A stretch of DNA of 64,000 nt from Aliiglaciecola sp041538045 (GCF_041538045.1 NZ_JBGOSE010000010.1:1-64000), one strand, 5' to 3'. Shown: positions 26,654 to 35,373, counted from the stretch's first letter. Notes: generated by a model not told the origin, from the sequence alone. Program-made: numbers and translations.

Positions 26654-27340
26654 ATGAGCTCAACTCCCCCATTATTTAATAACAAATTTGCCGGTGTGTT
26701 GTTTGATTTGGACGGCACTTTATTGGATACAGCTGCGGATTTAGGGAATGCATTAAATCACGTACTAACCCATTATAAGCGACCACTTTGTCAATACGAT
26801 GAATATCGGTGTGTTGCTTCAGATGGCGCTTTAGGGTTATTAAAATTGGGGTTCGCAGATGACTACGACAGTTTATCCGAGCAAGAATTACTCAGTTGCA
26901 GACAAATGCTACTTGACCACTATGAACAAAATGTCTGTGTCGATACAACCTGCTTTGACGGAGTGGAAGATACCTTAAGCCATCTAAATCAACATTCGAT
27001 TCCATGGGGCATTGTGACTAACAAACCCGGCTTTTTAACGACTCAGTTACTTACCCACTTTCCCATTATGGAAAACTGTGGGGTAATTATTAGTGGCGAT
27101 ACTTACATTAAACGTAAACCTCACCCGATGCCATTATTAGAAGCGGCAAGAATACTTGCGCTGCCACCTGAAAATACTTTGTATGTAGGAGATGCAAAGC
27201 GAGATATCGAAGCGGCGCAAAACGCAAACATGGTAAGTGTTGCCGCCCTTTATGGTTACATCAAAGATGCTGAGGAGGTTAGCCATTGGAAGGCAGACTA
27301 TTCCATCAATGATTTTGCTCAGTTGTGTCATATTAACTGA
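26654..27340 (+). CDS. HAD-superfamily phosphatase (MupP/Gph-like)
   Basis: This is a HAD subfamily IA hydrolase. It has the nucleophile motif FDLDGTLLDTAADL (about 17-30), motif II IVTNKPGF, KRKPHPMPL with the conserved lysine, and VGDAKRDIEAAQNA (motif IV). The 228 residues match phosphoglycolate phosphatases. In pseudomonads the gene right after ubiG is mupP, the N-acetylmuramate-6-phosphate phosphatase of peptidoglycan recycling. The same position here makes MupP a good alternative to Gph. Sequence alone does not decide. Confidence 0.85.
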   Translation: MSSTPPLFNNKFAGVLFDLDGTLLDTAADLGNALNHVLTHYKRPLCQYDEYRCVASDGALGLLKLGFADDYDSLSEQELLSCRQMLLDHYEQNVCVDTTCFDGVEDTLSHLNQHSIPWGIVTNKPGFLTTQLLTHFPIMENCGVIISGDTYIKRKPHPMPLLEAARILALPPENTLYVGDAKRDIEAAQNANMVSVAALYGYIKDAEEVSHWKADYSINDFAQLCHIN

Positions 27341-27405
27341 TACAACAATTCATCAAATTTATACTTCAATGCTTTGTCATAAATAGAGGGTAGGAAGCAT
27401 AAAGA

Positions 27406-27421
27406 ATACCAGATATAGTGA
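27406..27421 (+). promoter_or_regulatory. NrdR box 1 (weaker)
   Basis: ATACCAGATATAGTGA matches 12 of 16 positions of the NrdR consensus (acaCwAtATaTwGtgt). It lies exactly 31 bp, about three helical turns, upstream of the stronger box, the spacing typical of NrdR box pairs in front of ribonucleotide reductase genes. Confidence 0.6.
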
Positions 27422-27433
27422 TTGTGAACATTT

Positions 27434-27461
27434 TTAACACTATATATCGTGATATTATAAA
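27434..27461 (+). promoter_or_regulatory. putative nrdA sigma-70 promoter
   Basis: TTAACA (27434-27439) and TATAAA (27456-27461) are separated by 16 bp; each differs from consensus at one position. NrdR box 2 covers most of the -35 and spacer, so repressor binding would occlude RNA polymerase. The predicted transcript begins near 27468 and has a leader of about 375 nt. Confidence 0.5.
27437..27452 (+). promoter_or_regulatory. NrdR box 2 (strong)
   Basis: ACACTATATATCGTGA matches 14 of 16 positions of the NrdR consensus. NrdR is the ATP/dATP-sensing repressor of ribonucleotide reductase genes. Its position in front of nrdAB supports the assignment. Confidence 0.75.
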
Positions 27462-27522
27462 AATTGATTTAAACCTACAAAAATAATTTAACTTTAAAAT
27501 TTAATAAAAAATAAGCTTGCAA

Positions 27523-27666
27523 TCAGCTTAACTCGTTCAACAATACCCCTTCTAAGTTAGTCAACACTAACCTACCATTTGGTTCAGTTTTATTGGTGAT
27601 AAAACCACCAGATATTGGGTTGCAAACGGAAGCAAACACCTCTATCTTGTGCTGGTCACACTTTTT
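27523..27666 (-). pseudogene. short coding-like remnant antisense to the nrdA leader
   Basis: The minus strand is open for 47 codons between a TAG and a TGA and has no ATG. The translation (...EVFASVCNPISGG, FITNKTEPNGRLVLTNLEG, VLLNELS) has a protein-like residue mix in otherwise stop-rich AT DNA. It may be the 3' remnant of a lost gene. No family was recognised. Confidence 0.3.
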
Positions 27667-27842
27667 CTAACTACTCAAAAAACAATAACAAGTAAACGCT
27701 GTTGAAAGCGATTAATTTACTCGCATAAGTGTGGACAGAAAACTACATCATTAATTTAAAAAGTTAATAAAAAATATAATGTGTTCGTTAAATTTATTTC
27801 TCAGAACATTCGGCGCTAATTATTTATACGGCTATCAAATAC

Positions 27843-30164
27843 ATGAATAACTCTCTAAATGTCACGAAACGCGATGGTGAACGTGAAGTCTTAAACTTGG
27901 ACAAAATTCACAAAGTCATAACTTGGGCTGCGAAGGGATTAAAAAACGTCTCTGTTTCTCAAGTTGAAATCAAAGCTCATATTCAGTTTTATGATGGGAT
28001 TAAAACCGAAGATATTCACGAGACATTAATCAAATCAGCTGCTGATTTAATTTCAACAGACACTCCAGACTATCAATATTTAGCTGCTCGTCTAGCCGTT
28101 TTCCACTTGCGTAAAAAAGCCTACGGTCAATTCGAACCGCCGGCGTTAGTTACTCATGTTAAAAACATGGTTGCCAAAGGAAAATACGACGAACACATTT
28201 TAGAAGACTATTCAGAACAAGAACTTAATGAACTAGATCAATATATGGATCATTGGCGTGACATGAATTTTAGTTATGCCGCAGTGAAACAATTGGAAGG
28301 CAAATACTTAGTTCAAAACCGTGTAACCGGTGAAATCTATGAAAGCGCTCAGTTTTTATATATTTTGGTTGCCGCTTGTTTGTTTGCGAATTATCCCAAA
28401 GATACGCGTTTAGATTATGTAAAACGTTTTTATGATGCCGCTTCGCTATTCAAAATTTCGTTGCCAACACCCATTATGTCAGGAGTAAGAACCCCTACCC
28501 GTCAATTTAGCTCTTGTGTATTAATTGAAGCTGGGGACAGTTTAGATTCGATTAACGCTACCGCTAGTGCCATCGTTAAATACGTAAGCCAACGAGCTGG
28601 TATCGGTGTGAATGCGGGCCGTATTCGTGCACTAGGGAGTGAAATTCGAGGTGGTGAAGCCTATCACACAGGCTGTATCCCGTTTTACAAATACTTTCAA
28701 ACCGCAGTGAAAAGTTGTTCGCAAGGTGGCGTTCGTGGTGGCGCTGCAACGTTATTTTACCCAGCGTGGCATTTAGAAGTTGAGTCTTTATTAGTACTCA
28801 AAAATAACCGTGGTGTTGAAGAAAACCGAGTTCGTCACCTCGACTATGGTGTGCAGTTTAATAAACTCATGTACACAAGAATGATCAAGGATCAGCACAT
28901 TACCCTATTCAGTCCTTCAGACGTACCTGGACTTTATGATGCCTTCTTTGCTGATCAAGATGAATTTGAAGCCTTGTATGTGAAGTACGAACAAGACGAC
29001 TCTATTCGTAAGAAGAAAATAAAAGCCGTTGAGCTATTTAGCTTATTTATGCAAGAACGCGCAAGTACTGGTCGCATTTATCTACAAAATGTAGATCACT
29101 GTAATACCCACAGCCCGTTCGATCCTAAAGTAGCGCCAGTTAGACAAAGTAATTTATGTCTAGAAATCGCGCTACCTACTAAGCCTTTGCAGCACATTAA
29201 CGATGAAAACGGCGAAATAGCCCTTTGTACATTGTCAGCGTTCAACCTAGGTGCAATTGAAAGTCTTGACGAATTTGAAGAAATGGCTGACTTAGCAGTA
29301 CGCGCTTTGGACAGCTTGTTAGATTATCAAGATTACCCTGTTCCAGCAGCATATCGCGCTTCAATCGATAGAAGAACGCTAGGAATAGGCGTTATTAACT
29401 TCGCTTACTATTTAGCTAAAAACGGTAAAAAATATTCAGATGGCAGTGGTAACGCACTAATTCATAGAACTTTTGAAGCCATGCAATATTATCTTCTCAA
29501 AGCATCAAATAACTTGGCAAAAGAGAAAGGTGCTTGTCCTAAGTTTAATGAAACCACTTATTCTCAAGGTATATTGCCCATTGATACCTATAAAAAGGAT
29601 TTGGATAAAGTATGTAATGAACCCCTTCATTACGACTGGGAAACCTTGCGTAAAGAGATTGTTGAACACGGACTGCGTAACAGTACCCTATCAGCCTTGA
29701 TGCCTTCTGAAACATCATCGCAGATATCTAATGCTACAAACGGTATTGAACCACCGCGTGGACACATAAGCGTTAAATCATCTAAAGATGGTGTTTTGAA
29801 ACAAGTAGTACCTGAATACGAGCGATTGAAAGAGCAATACGAATTGTTATGGGATATCAACTCTAACGATGGTTACTTGCAATTATGCGCCATCATGCAA
29901 AAATTTATCGATCAAACAATTTCTGCCAACACCAGTTACGATCCTGGTAAATATGAAGGTGGAAAAGTGCCTATGAAGTTGTTGTTAAAAGACTTACTGA
30001 CCACCTATAAACTAGGTATCAAAACTTTGTATTATCACAACACTCGAGATGGCGCATCGGATACATCTCAACTTGAGTTAAAGAAAGAAACCACTACCCC
30101 ATTGGCGCAAGAAGTTGTCATTGAAGAAGATGACGATTGTGCCGGTGGTGCATGTAAGATATAG
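27843..30164 (+). CDS. nrdA: ribonucleoside-diphosphate reductase 1 subunit alpha
   Basis: This is the class Ia catalytic subunit, reducing NDPs to dNDPs under aerobic conditions. The 773-residue product has the N-terminal ATP-cone (VTKRDGEREVLNLDKIHKVI), the active-site loop with CVLIEAGDS, and NLCLEIALPT with the second redox cysteine. FNLGAI, the PSETSSQISNATNGIEPPRG region and the C-terminal swinging-arm pair CAGGACKI are also present. nrdB follows after 68 bp. The ATP-cone indicates dATP feedback, and NrdR boxes upstream indicate transcriptional control. Confidence 0.98.
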   Translation: MNNSLNVTKRDGEREVLNLDKIHKVITWAAKGLKNVSVSQVEIKAHIQFYDGIKTEDIHETLIKSAADLISTDTPDYQYLAARLAVFHLRKKAYGQFEPPALVTHVKNMVAKGKYDEHILEDYSEQELNELDQYMDHWRDMNFSYAAVKQLEGKYLVQNRVTGEIYESAQFLYILVAACLFANYPKDTRLDYVKRFYDAASLFKISLPTPIMSGVRTPTRQFSSCVLIEAGDSLDSINATASAIVKYVSQRAGIGVNAGRIRALGSEIRGGEAYHTGCIPFYKYFQTAVKSCSQGGVRGGAATLFYPAWHLEVESLLVLKNNRGVEENRVRHLDYGVQFNKLMYTRMIKDQHITLFSPSDVPGLYDAFFADQDEFEALYVKYEQDDSIRKKKIKAVELFSLFMQERASTGRIYLQNVDHCNTHSPFDPKVAPVRQSNLCLEIALPTKPLQHINDENGEIALCTLSAFNLGAIESLDEFEEMADLAVRALDSLLDYQDYPVPAAYRASIDRRTLGIGVINFAYYLAKNGKKYSDGSGNALIHRTFEAMQYYLLKASNNLAKEKGACPKFNETTYSQGILPIDTYKKDLDKVCNEPLHYDWETLRKEIVEHGLRNSTLSALMPSETSSQISNATNGIEPPRGHISVKSSKDGVLKQVVPEYERLKEQYELLWDINSNDGYLQLCAIMQKFIDQTISANTSYDPGKYEGGKVPMKLLLKDLLTTYKLGIKTLYYHNTRDGASDTSQLELKKETTTPLAQEVVIEEDDDCAGGACKI

Positions 30165-30182
30165 ACAAAAACCAAGTTTGGT

Positions 30183-30197
30183 GGCGCATTATGCGCC
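30183..30197 (+). other. intercistronic hairpin between nrdA and nrdB
   Basis: GGCGCATTATGCGCC is a perfect GC-rich palindrome in the 68-bp nrdA-nrdB gap, not followed by a T-tract. It may be an mRNA processing or stability element that sets the alpha to beta subunit ratio. This is inference from position. Confidence 0.45.
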
Positions 30198-30232
30198 GCC
30201 TAGTGTTAAACCTCACAGAGTACTGACGGTAA

Positions 30233-31363
30233 ATGAAATACACCACTTTTAATCAAAAACCAACGAATCCTCTACTGGAACCAATGTTTTTCGGTAATCC
30301 AGTGAATGTTGCTCGCTATGATCAACAAAAACACAGTATTTTTGAAAAGCTAATTGAAAAACAAATTAGTTTTTTCTGGCGTCCAGAAGAAGTTGACGTC
30401 AGTAAAGATCGCGTTGATTTTCAATCTTTAAGTGATTCTGAAAAGCATATTTTTATTTCTAATTTGAAATATCAGACATTGCTAGATTCAGTGCAAGGAA
30501 GAAGTCCTAATATCGCTTTCTTGCCGATAATTTCCTTACCTGAATTAGAGACTTGGACTGAAACCTGGTCATTTTTTGAAACAATACATTCTCGCTCATA
30601 TACTCACATTCTGCGCAATTTATTCACTGATCCCAGTGCAATTTTTGATGACATTGTTGTGAACGAACAAATTAAACAGCGTGCAGGTGATATTTCAAAA
30701 TACTACGACGACTTGATCTTTTATACACAACTTTGGCAAACCCAAGGTGAAGGCGTTCATACAGTCGACGGTATTGCACATACCGTGAACATGCGAGAAT
30801 TAAAGAAAAAACTGTATCTTTGCATGAACTCAGTGAATGCATTGGAAGCGATTCGTTTTTACGTATCTTTTGCTTGTACCTTTGCGTTTGCAGAACGTGA
30901 ATTAATGGAAGGAAATTCTAAGATAATTCGCTTGATTGCTCGTGATGAAAACCTTCATTTAACCTCCACTCAACACATTATCAACCTTTGGCAAAAAGGA
31001 AAAGACGATCCTGAGATGGCAGAGATTGCTGAAGAGTTAAAAGACGAAGCAAAAGCCATCTTTATGCAAGCAGTTGAGCAAGAAAAACAATGGGCTGGTT
31101 ATTTGTTTGCACAAGGTTCAATGATTGGCTTAAATGAAGAAATACTCTGTCAATATGTTGAGTACATTGCCAACCACCGTATGTCTGCCATTGGCATGGG
31201 GCAACCTTTTGATATCACCAGTAATCCTCTCCCATGGATGAACAATTACTTAAACTCAGACAACGTTCAGGTTGCACCGCAAGAATCTGAAATAAGTTCT
31301 TATTTAGTGGGTCAAATTGACTCAGAAGTAAATGCGGGTGACTTTGACGACTTCGATCTTTAA
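30233..31363 (+). CDS. nrdB: ribonucleoside-diphosphate reductase 1 subunit beta
   Basis: NrdB houses the di-iron tyrosyl radical for NrdA. The 376-residue product has SDSEKHIFISNLKYQTLLDS, the iron ligand helices with ETIHSRSYTHIL and ARDENLHLTSTQHI, and the radical tyrosine in SKYYDDL. The C-terminal tail (NAGDFDDFDL) docks on NrdA. Its stop overlaps the start of the following ferredoxin gene. Confidence 0.98.
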   Translation: MKYTTFNQKPTNPLLEPMFFGNPVNVARYDQQKHSIFEKLIEKQISFFWRPEEVDVSKDRVDFQSLSDSEKHIFISNLKYQTLLDSVQGRSPNIAFLPIISLPELETWTETWSFFETIHSRSYTHILRNLFTDPSAIFDDIVVNEQIKQRAGDISKYYDDLIFYTQLWQTQGEGVHTVDGIAHTVNMRELKKKLYLCMNSVNALEAIRFYVSFACTFAFAERELMEGNSKIIRLIARDENLHLTSTQHIINLWQKGKDDPEMAEIAEELKDEAKAIFMQAVEQEKQWAGYLFAQGSMIGLNEEILCQYVEYIANHRMSAIGMGQPFDITSNPLPWMNNYLNSDNVQVAPQESEISSYLVGQIDSEVNAGDFDDFDL

Positions 31364-31632
31364 TGACTCAAAAGAAACAATTTGTGATCACCATCCAAGG
31401 TGATCACAAACCTATTAATACCAATACTTCAGACACTATTTTAGAGAGCTTAGAGCAACAAAATGTAGAAGTGCATTATCATTGCCGCGAGGGTTTCTGC
31501 GGAGCATGCAGAAGTAAACTTATATGTGGTGAGGTAGATTACACGACTGACCCCCTAGCCTATATAGATGATGATGAATTCCTGCCTTGCTGCTGTATCG
31601 CCCTTGGCGATATCGAAATTAAATTAGTCTAG
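31363..31632 (+). CDS. yfaE: class I RNR maintenance ferredoxin YfaE
   Basis: The 89-residue plant-type 2Fe-2S ferredoxin has cysteines in CREGFCGACRSKL and a fourth in FLPCCCIAL. E. coli YfaE keeps the NrdB di-iron cofactor reduced and repairs the tyrosyl radical. The gene overlaps the nrdB stop codon by one base, the same nrdAB-yfaE arrangement, so the role follows. Confidence 0.94.
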   Translation: MTQKKQFVITIQGDHKPINTNTSDTILESLEQQNVEVHYHCREGFCGACRSKLICGEVDYTTDPLAYIDDDEFLPCCCIALGDIEIKLV

Positions 31633-31639
31633 CAATAAG

Positions 31640-32173
31640 TTACTGACCGAACACACATTCGCCCGCATACCCTGAACGTATTTTGTGCAAAAGTCTAAAT
31701 TCACTGCCATCAAATTGATAATAATAGGTGAATGCCCAATCTGGAGTTTCATCACCAAAGTCATTAAGCCTGGGGTTAACAATTAATAATGAACTATCAG
31801 CTTGATGACAAAGCCCCAGCCCTGAAGTAACAGTGTCAATAATCTTGCCGGTTTCCACGTTAATCACAAGATTATGTTGACATCCAGTACCGCATCCTGA
31901 GCCCAAAATATAAAACTTGCCGGCAAAATTGGCTGACTCTCCAATAACAGTTGCCATCATGCCATGCCAACTTTGTTCAACATAAACACCATCAGTATGA
32001 CTATCAAAATCCACTTCTTTTAGGGTCATTGGGGAAATCTCAGAAACCTTAAACTGTTCAAAGCTTGGCATGTCTTCAGCATAGATACTAACGCTAAAAG
32101 CCACACTCAAGCACAGAATAAGTTGCCTAAAACACGTCAGGTTAATTCGAAAATATTTATCAGTGTGAAACAT
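31640..32173 (-). CDS. secreted cysteine-containing protein of unknown function
   Basis: The 177-residue product begins with a probable signal peptide (hydrophobic about 17-31, cleavage likely near IYA-ED). The mature part has GSGCGTGCQHNLVINVETGK, a pattern resembling small periplasmic proteins with WGCGTxCQ. Further cysteines in GLCHQ and GECVFGQ allow two disulfides. No enzymatic motif was recognised. It is convergent with yfaE (7-bp gap) and lies downstream of the AEC transporter gene on the same strand. Confidence 0.7.
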   Translation of the reverse strand: MFHTDKYFRINLTCFRQLILCLSVAFSVSIYAEDMPSFEQFKVSEISPMTLKEVDFDSHTDGVYVEQSWHGMMATVIGESANFAGKFYILGSGCGTGCQHNLVINVETGKIIDTVTSGLGLCHQADSSLLIVNPRLNDFGDETPDWAFTYYYQFDGSEFRLLHKIRSGYAGECVFGQ

Positions 32174-32183
32174 GTTTTTGTAC

Positions 32184-33128
32184 CTAAATCATGCCAAATA
32201 CTTTGAGTAAAAAGATCCCTAATGTTGTAGTCACTAGGGACAAAACACTGGTGACAGCGATAATAGCCGCAGCTAGGAAATGATTGCCGTGCATAGCCTG
32301 CACCATGGGATAACTGGCGGCAGCAGTGGGTGATGCACACATTAGATATAAAACACCTAACTGCTCACCTCTAAAGCCTAGTAAAACCCCACCTAACGTA
32401 ATTGCAACGGGTACTAAGATCAATTTCATCGCGGAAGTCCAATAAAGCACACTGGAAGAATGAAACTCTTTAACCCGAATTGAAGCACCTGCACATAATA
32501 GGGCTAAGGGTAAGGTCATCCCCGCAAAATACTCACCAGTATGTAAGGCTATTTTAGGTATAGGTATATTTAACAATGACACAACAACACCAGCCACAAT
32601 AGAGATAATCAAAGGGTTCTTAATAATCGTAATTAACATTCCCCCTAGGCGATTACTGCCCCTTTGTTGCAAATGCCGAGACAAGGTCACTACGGATAAA
32701 ATATTAAATAATATGGTTAATACGGCTAAGTAAATGGAAGCAATACCTAAAGCCTTTTCTCCATAGGCACTTACCACGAAGGCAAGGCTAATAATACCCA
32801 TATTACTTCTGAAAGCGCCTTGCACAAATACGCCTTTGTCTGCCTTATCATCAATCAATTTGGTTGCAAAAACATCCAACAACATAAATATCAATAAGGT
32901 TGCAAAAAACGCATAGATTACCAATGTAGTAGGCAGACCATGAGTAAAATCAGTAGTGGATAGTTTAGTAAAAAGCAGACAGGGTAACGTCACTTTAAAG
33001 ACTAAAGCGGATCCCATTCGGGCAAAGTCATCATTTAGCCAACCAATTCGTTTAAACAAAAACCCTAGACCAATAATAAAAAATATAGGCGTGGTAATTT
33101 GCAATGAAAAATTTAGATCTGAGAGCAA
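32184..33128 (-). CDS. AEC family transporter (auxin efflux carrier type)
   Basis: The 314-residue integral membrane protein has about ten helices in two five-helix halves. It has the family-like segments FIIGLGFLFKRIGW at the start, FRSNMGIISLAFV in the middle, and CASPTAAASYPMVQAMHGN near the end. AEC proteins export organic anions such as malate or amino-acid-like acids; the substrate here cannot be told. The downstream secreted protein gene is 10 bp away and may be co-transcribed. Confidence 0.9.
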   Translation of the reverse strand: MLSDLNFSLQITTPIFFIIGLGFLFKRIGWLNDDFARMGSALVFKVTLPCLLFTKLSTTDFTHGLPTTLVIYAFFATLLIFMLLDVFATKLIDDKADKGVFVQGAFRSNMGIISLAFVVSAYGEKALGIASIYLAVLTILFNILSVVTLSRHLQQRGSNRLGGMLITIIKNPLIISIVAGVVVSLLNIPIPKIALHTGEYFAGMTLPLALLCAGASIRVKEFHSSSVLYWTSAMKLILVPVAITLGGVLLGFRGEQLGVLYLMCASPTAAASYPMVQAMHGNHFLAAAIIAVTSVLSLVTTTLGIFLLKVFGMI

Positions 33129-33194
33129 AATCGCTCCTTATGATGATTTAAAAAATAAAGTTAATTATATATTTAGTGTGCTTGTCTTAAACAT

Positions 33195-33518
33195 CTACTC
33201 TAAATAGGAATGACTTACTCGTCCCTGCTCATTTATTTCAATGACACAACGATAAGCCCCCAAAGTGAGCTTGCTATCCATTACAATCAAGGAATTTGAA
33301 TCATTTTCAGTGACAGAGAAATTAGCTAAATGAAGTGTATTGAGCTGCCTTAAAACACTTTCTTGGGTTACTCCTTCACTAAAATTTCCGCATAAATATA
33401 CCACTTCTTTACGTGCTTCATTGCAGTAAAAGGCGAATAACATCCCGCAAATGAATATTAAGCGAGTAACAACAAACTTTAGTGTAATGAAACGACGAAT
33501 TGAATTAGCAGAAATAAT
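33195..33518 (-). CDS. small exported protein with probable ATT start
   Basis: From the ATG at 33443 the product is 82 residues, beginning inside a hydrophobic stretch without a ribosome site. The frame is open upstream to a TAA at 33528-33530, overlapping AAGGAG (33524-33529). ATT codons follow at 33518 and 33515 at 5 and 8 nt spacing. Starting there adds SIRRFITLKF and completes a normal signal peptide before FAFYCNEA. The mature domain is not recognised. No ATG, GTG or TTG exists in the extra stretch. Confidence 0.5.
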   Translation of the reverse strand: MISANSIRRFITLKFVVTRLIFICGMLFAFYCNEARKEVVYLCGNFSEGVTQESVLRQLNTLHLANFSVTENDSNSLIVMDSKLTLGAYRCVIEINEQGRVSHSYLE

Positions 33519-33636
33519 CTCGACTCCTTACTTAGCCAATGCTTACGCATCATTAAGCCATGCTTTTTAGTTGATGAGTATTGATTCAGTTCGATTCTAG
33601 TCTAACTTAAGGCATTGTTGCTTAGTCTACTTTTAA

Positions 33637-33828
33637 CAACCAATTACTACAATAAACGAATCTCTTAATTCGGTCTATAATTTTGATTTTGAAGAATTTT
33701 ATTACGAAGTTATAGGCACAAAAAATCCGATAAATCTTAATGAAAAATACAAGACATTGGACACCAGCTTATATTCAATTCAAATCGAAATTATCGGATT
33801 GAAGGCTAAAATTGTTTTTAAACATTAG
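33637..33828 (+). pseudogene. startless coding-like fragment
   Basis: This plus-strand frame is open for 63 codons from a TAA at 33634 to a TAG at 33826, without ATG, GTG or TTG. The translation includes VYNFDFEEFYYEVIG and SLYSIQIEIIGLKAKIVF, with alternating hydrophobic beta-strand character and codon-like composition. It looks like the 3' end of a gene whose 5' part is lost. No family was recognised. Confidence 0.4.
33724..33800. repeat. 10-bp inverted repeat
   Basis: AATCCGATAA at 33724-33733 is mirrored by TTATCGGATT at 33791-33800, 57 bp apart. It falls inside the startless coding fragment, so it may be coincidental or a remnant of a mobile element end. Confidence 0.3.
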
Positions 33829-33894
33829 ATAGCCATATTATTTTTGTTTTCAGTTAACTAACCACTACCTAAAGTAGCTATCAAATGATGCAGT

Positions 33895-34773
33895 TTACTT
33901 TTCTAATTTAAGAAAGTAATCGAAAATTTCAGGAACGTTACCGTGCCCCATACCTTCGTCAAAAGCTGCTTGAAGGTTATGTGAAGTCCCTTCTGCAATC
34001 TCGGCACGAGTACCAAGATCTTCAACCATTTTAAGGAAATAACCCAAATCTTTATTTGCATTAGCAATAGAGAAACCTAAGTCACTTACACCATCAACTG
34101 CATAGTTTTTACAGAATTGCATAAACGGTGAATTAGATGGACCGGTTGACATAATATCGAACAATTGTTGACGATCAACACCAGCACGGTCAGCTACCGC
34201 AAAAGCTTGTGACATAGTACAAACTGTTGTCATACCCATAAAGTTGTTAATTAATTTAGTAGTATGACCTGCACCTAATGCGCCAAGATAAAAGATGTTT
34301 TCGCCTTGTTGGTCGAGCACTGGTTTAACTTTGTCAAACGTCGCTTTATCTCCAGAAGCCATAATATTAAGCAAACCGTCTTTTGCGTGATCTGGTGTAC
34401 GACCTAGAGGTGCGTCAATCATGCCTGCGCCTTTTTTGGCTAAATCAGCGCCGATCTTACGAGTGGATGCTGGAATTGAAGTACCAAAATCAATTAAAAC
34501 AGCACCTTCTTTAATACCAGCAAGGATACCGTTATCACCGTAAACAACTTTCTCAACAATATCAGAAGTAGTAAGAGCAAGCATAATGATATCACTAGCA
34601 GCTGCTAATTCAGCAGCAGATGATGCGGCTTTACCACCACGAGCAACAACTGCATCAACGGCGTCTTTATTTAAATCCATTACGATTGGCTCGTAGCCTT
34701 TTTTCTGCAAGTTTTCTACCATATTGCCGCCCATCAGACCGAGGCCGATGAAACCGATTACTGGTTTTGTCAT
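33895..34773 (-). CDS. NAD(P)-dependent beta-hydroxyacid dehydrogenase (3-hydroxyisobutyrate dehydrogenase-like)
   Basis: The enzyme belongs to the HIBADH/tartronate semialdehyde reductase family. It has the Rossmann motif GFIGLGLMGGNMVENL at the N-terminus, the substrate-binding MIDAPLGRTPDHAKDG (about 118-133), and the catalytic lysine in GHTTKLINNFMG. The start at 34773 has AGGAG upstream; an upstream in-frame ATG lacks one. The product has 292 residues, the usual length. The substrate is unknown. It has no neighbour within 500 bp on its upstream side. Confidence 0.88.
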   Translation of the reverse strand: MTKPVIGFIGLGLMGGNMVENLQKKGYEPIVMDLNKDAVDAVVARGGKAASSAAELAAASDIIMLALTTSDIVEKVVYGDNGILAGIKEGAVLIDFGTSIPASTRKIGADLAKKGAGMIDAPLGRTPDHAKDGLLNIMASGDKATFDKVKPVLDQQGENIFYLGALGAGHTTKLINNFMGMTTVCTMSQAFAVADRAGVDRQQLFDIMSTGPSNSPFMQFCKNYAVDGVSDLGFSIANANKDLGYFLKMVEDLGTRAEIAEGTSHNLQAAFDEGMGHGNVPEIFDYFLKLEK

Positions 34774-35373
34774 TTCTAACTCCTGGAGTTTTGATATGTA
34801 AAGTTGAGTATAAAGAATATACACCTGTTAAATTTTAAAACCTGATGAACAGCGCACAAAGTTGCCATTCTTTAATGACGTAATTGGTGATCAAAAATAG
34901 AATTTAATCAAAAAGATGTTTGCTCACCTAACAATTACGAAATAATAATCTCGTAAAATACAGGCTTGCCTTTTGCAAAAATATCTAGCCTTATTAAAGC
35001 CAACTTTGATACATCGCTGTTAACACCAATCAGCAAATTTAAAAAATCACAAACGCAATGCCATTACCAAATCATCATACCATTGTAGATTAAGTAAAAC
35101 CACATGCCATTACCAAATTAAGAATAATGACAACCAATTGGTAATAATAAATACTTGTTAACAGAGTTTTAAATTATTAGCGCAAGTATTAATTAGTTTA
35201 ACGGCCCAAATCATTGCTTAGTCAAAACGGTTTAACTATATGCCTAATTTTTAATAATCTTCAAAGCCTAGTCTAATTTAGAATATTCGTGACTGTTTTT
35301 TTAATGACAATGATTAACAATCAAAAGAGCATCGCCTTACTTCCACTTCAATTGTTGCTTAGCTACAGACGAT
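34774..35373. other. AT-rich intergenic region with repeated ATTACCAA elements
   Basis: About 600 bp without a gene. ATGCCATTACCAAAT occurs twice (35058-35072 and 35104-35118, 46 bp apart), and its core is inverted at ATTGGTAAT (35137-35145) within palindrome ACCAATTGGT. A further inverted repeat TTACGA/TCGTAA is near 34940-34961. These could be operator half-sites of a GntR-type regulator for the upstream dehydrogenase gene. No coding potential was seen. Confidence 0.35.

Larger units (their letters stand above)
27341..27842. other. nrdA upstream region and long leader
   Basis: The 502-bp spacer contains a pair of NrdR boxes and a promoter near 27406-27461, then about 375 bp of AT-rich leader before nrdA. 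On the minus strand it holds a 47-codon open stretch (27523-27666) listed separately. A TATAAT at 27775-27780 could be a second promoter nearer to nrdA, but its -35 is poor. No ribosome site is obvious before the nrdA ATG. Confidence 0.5.
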
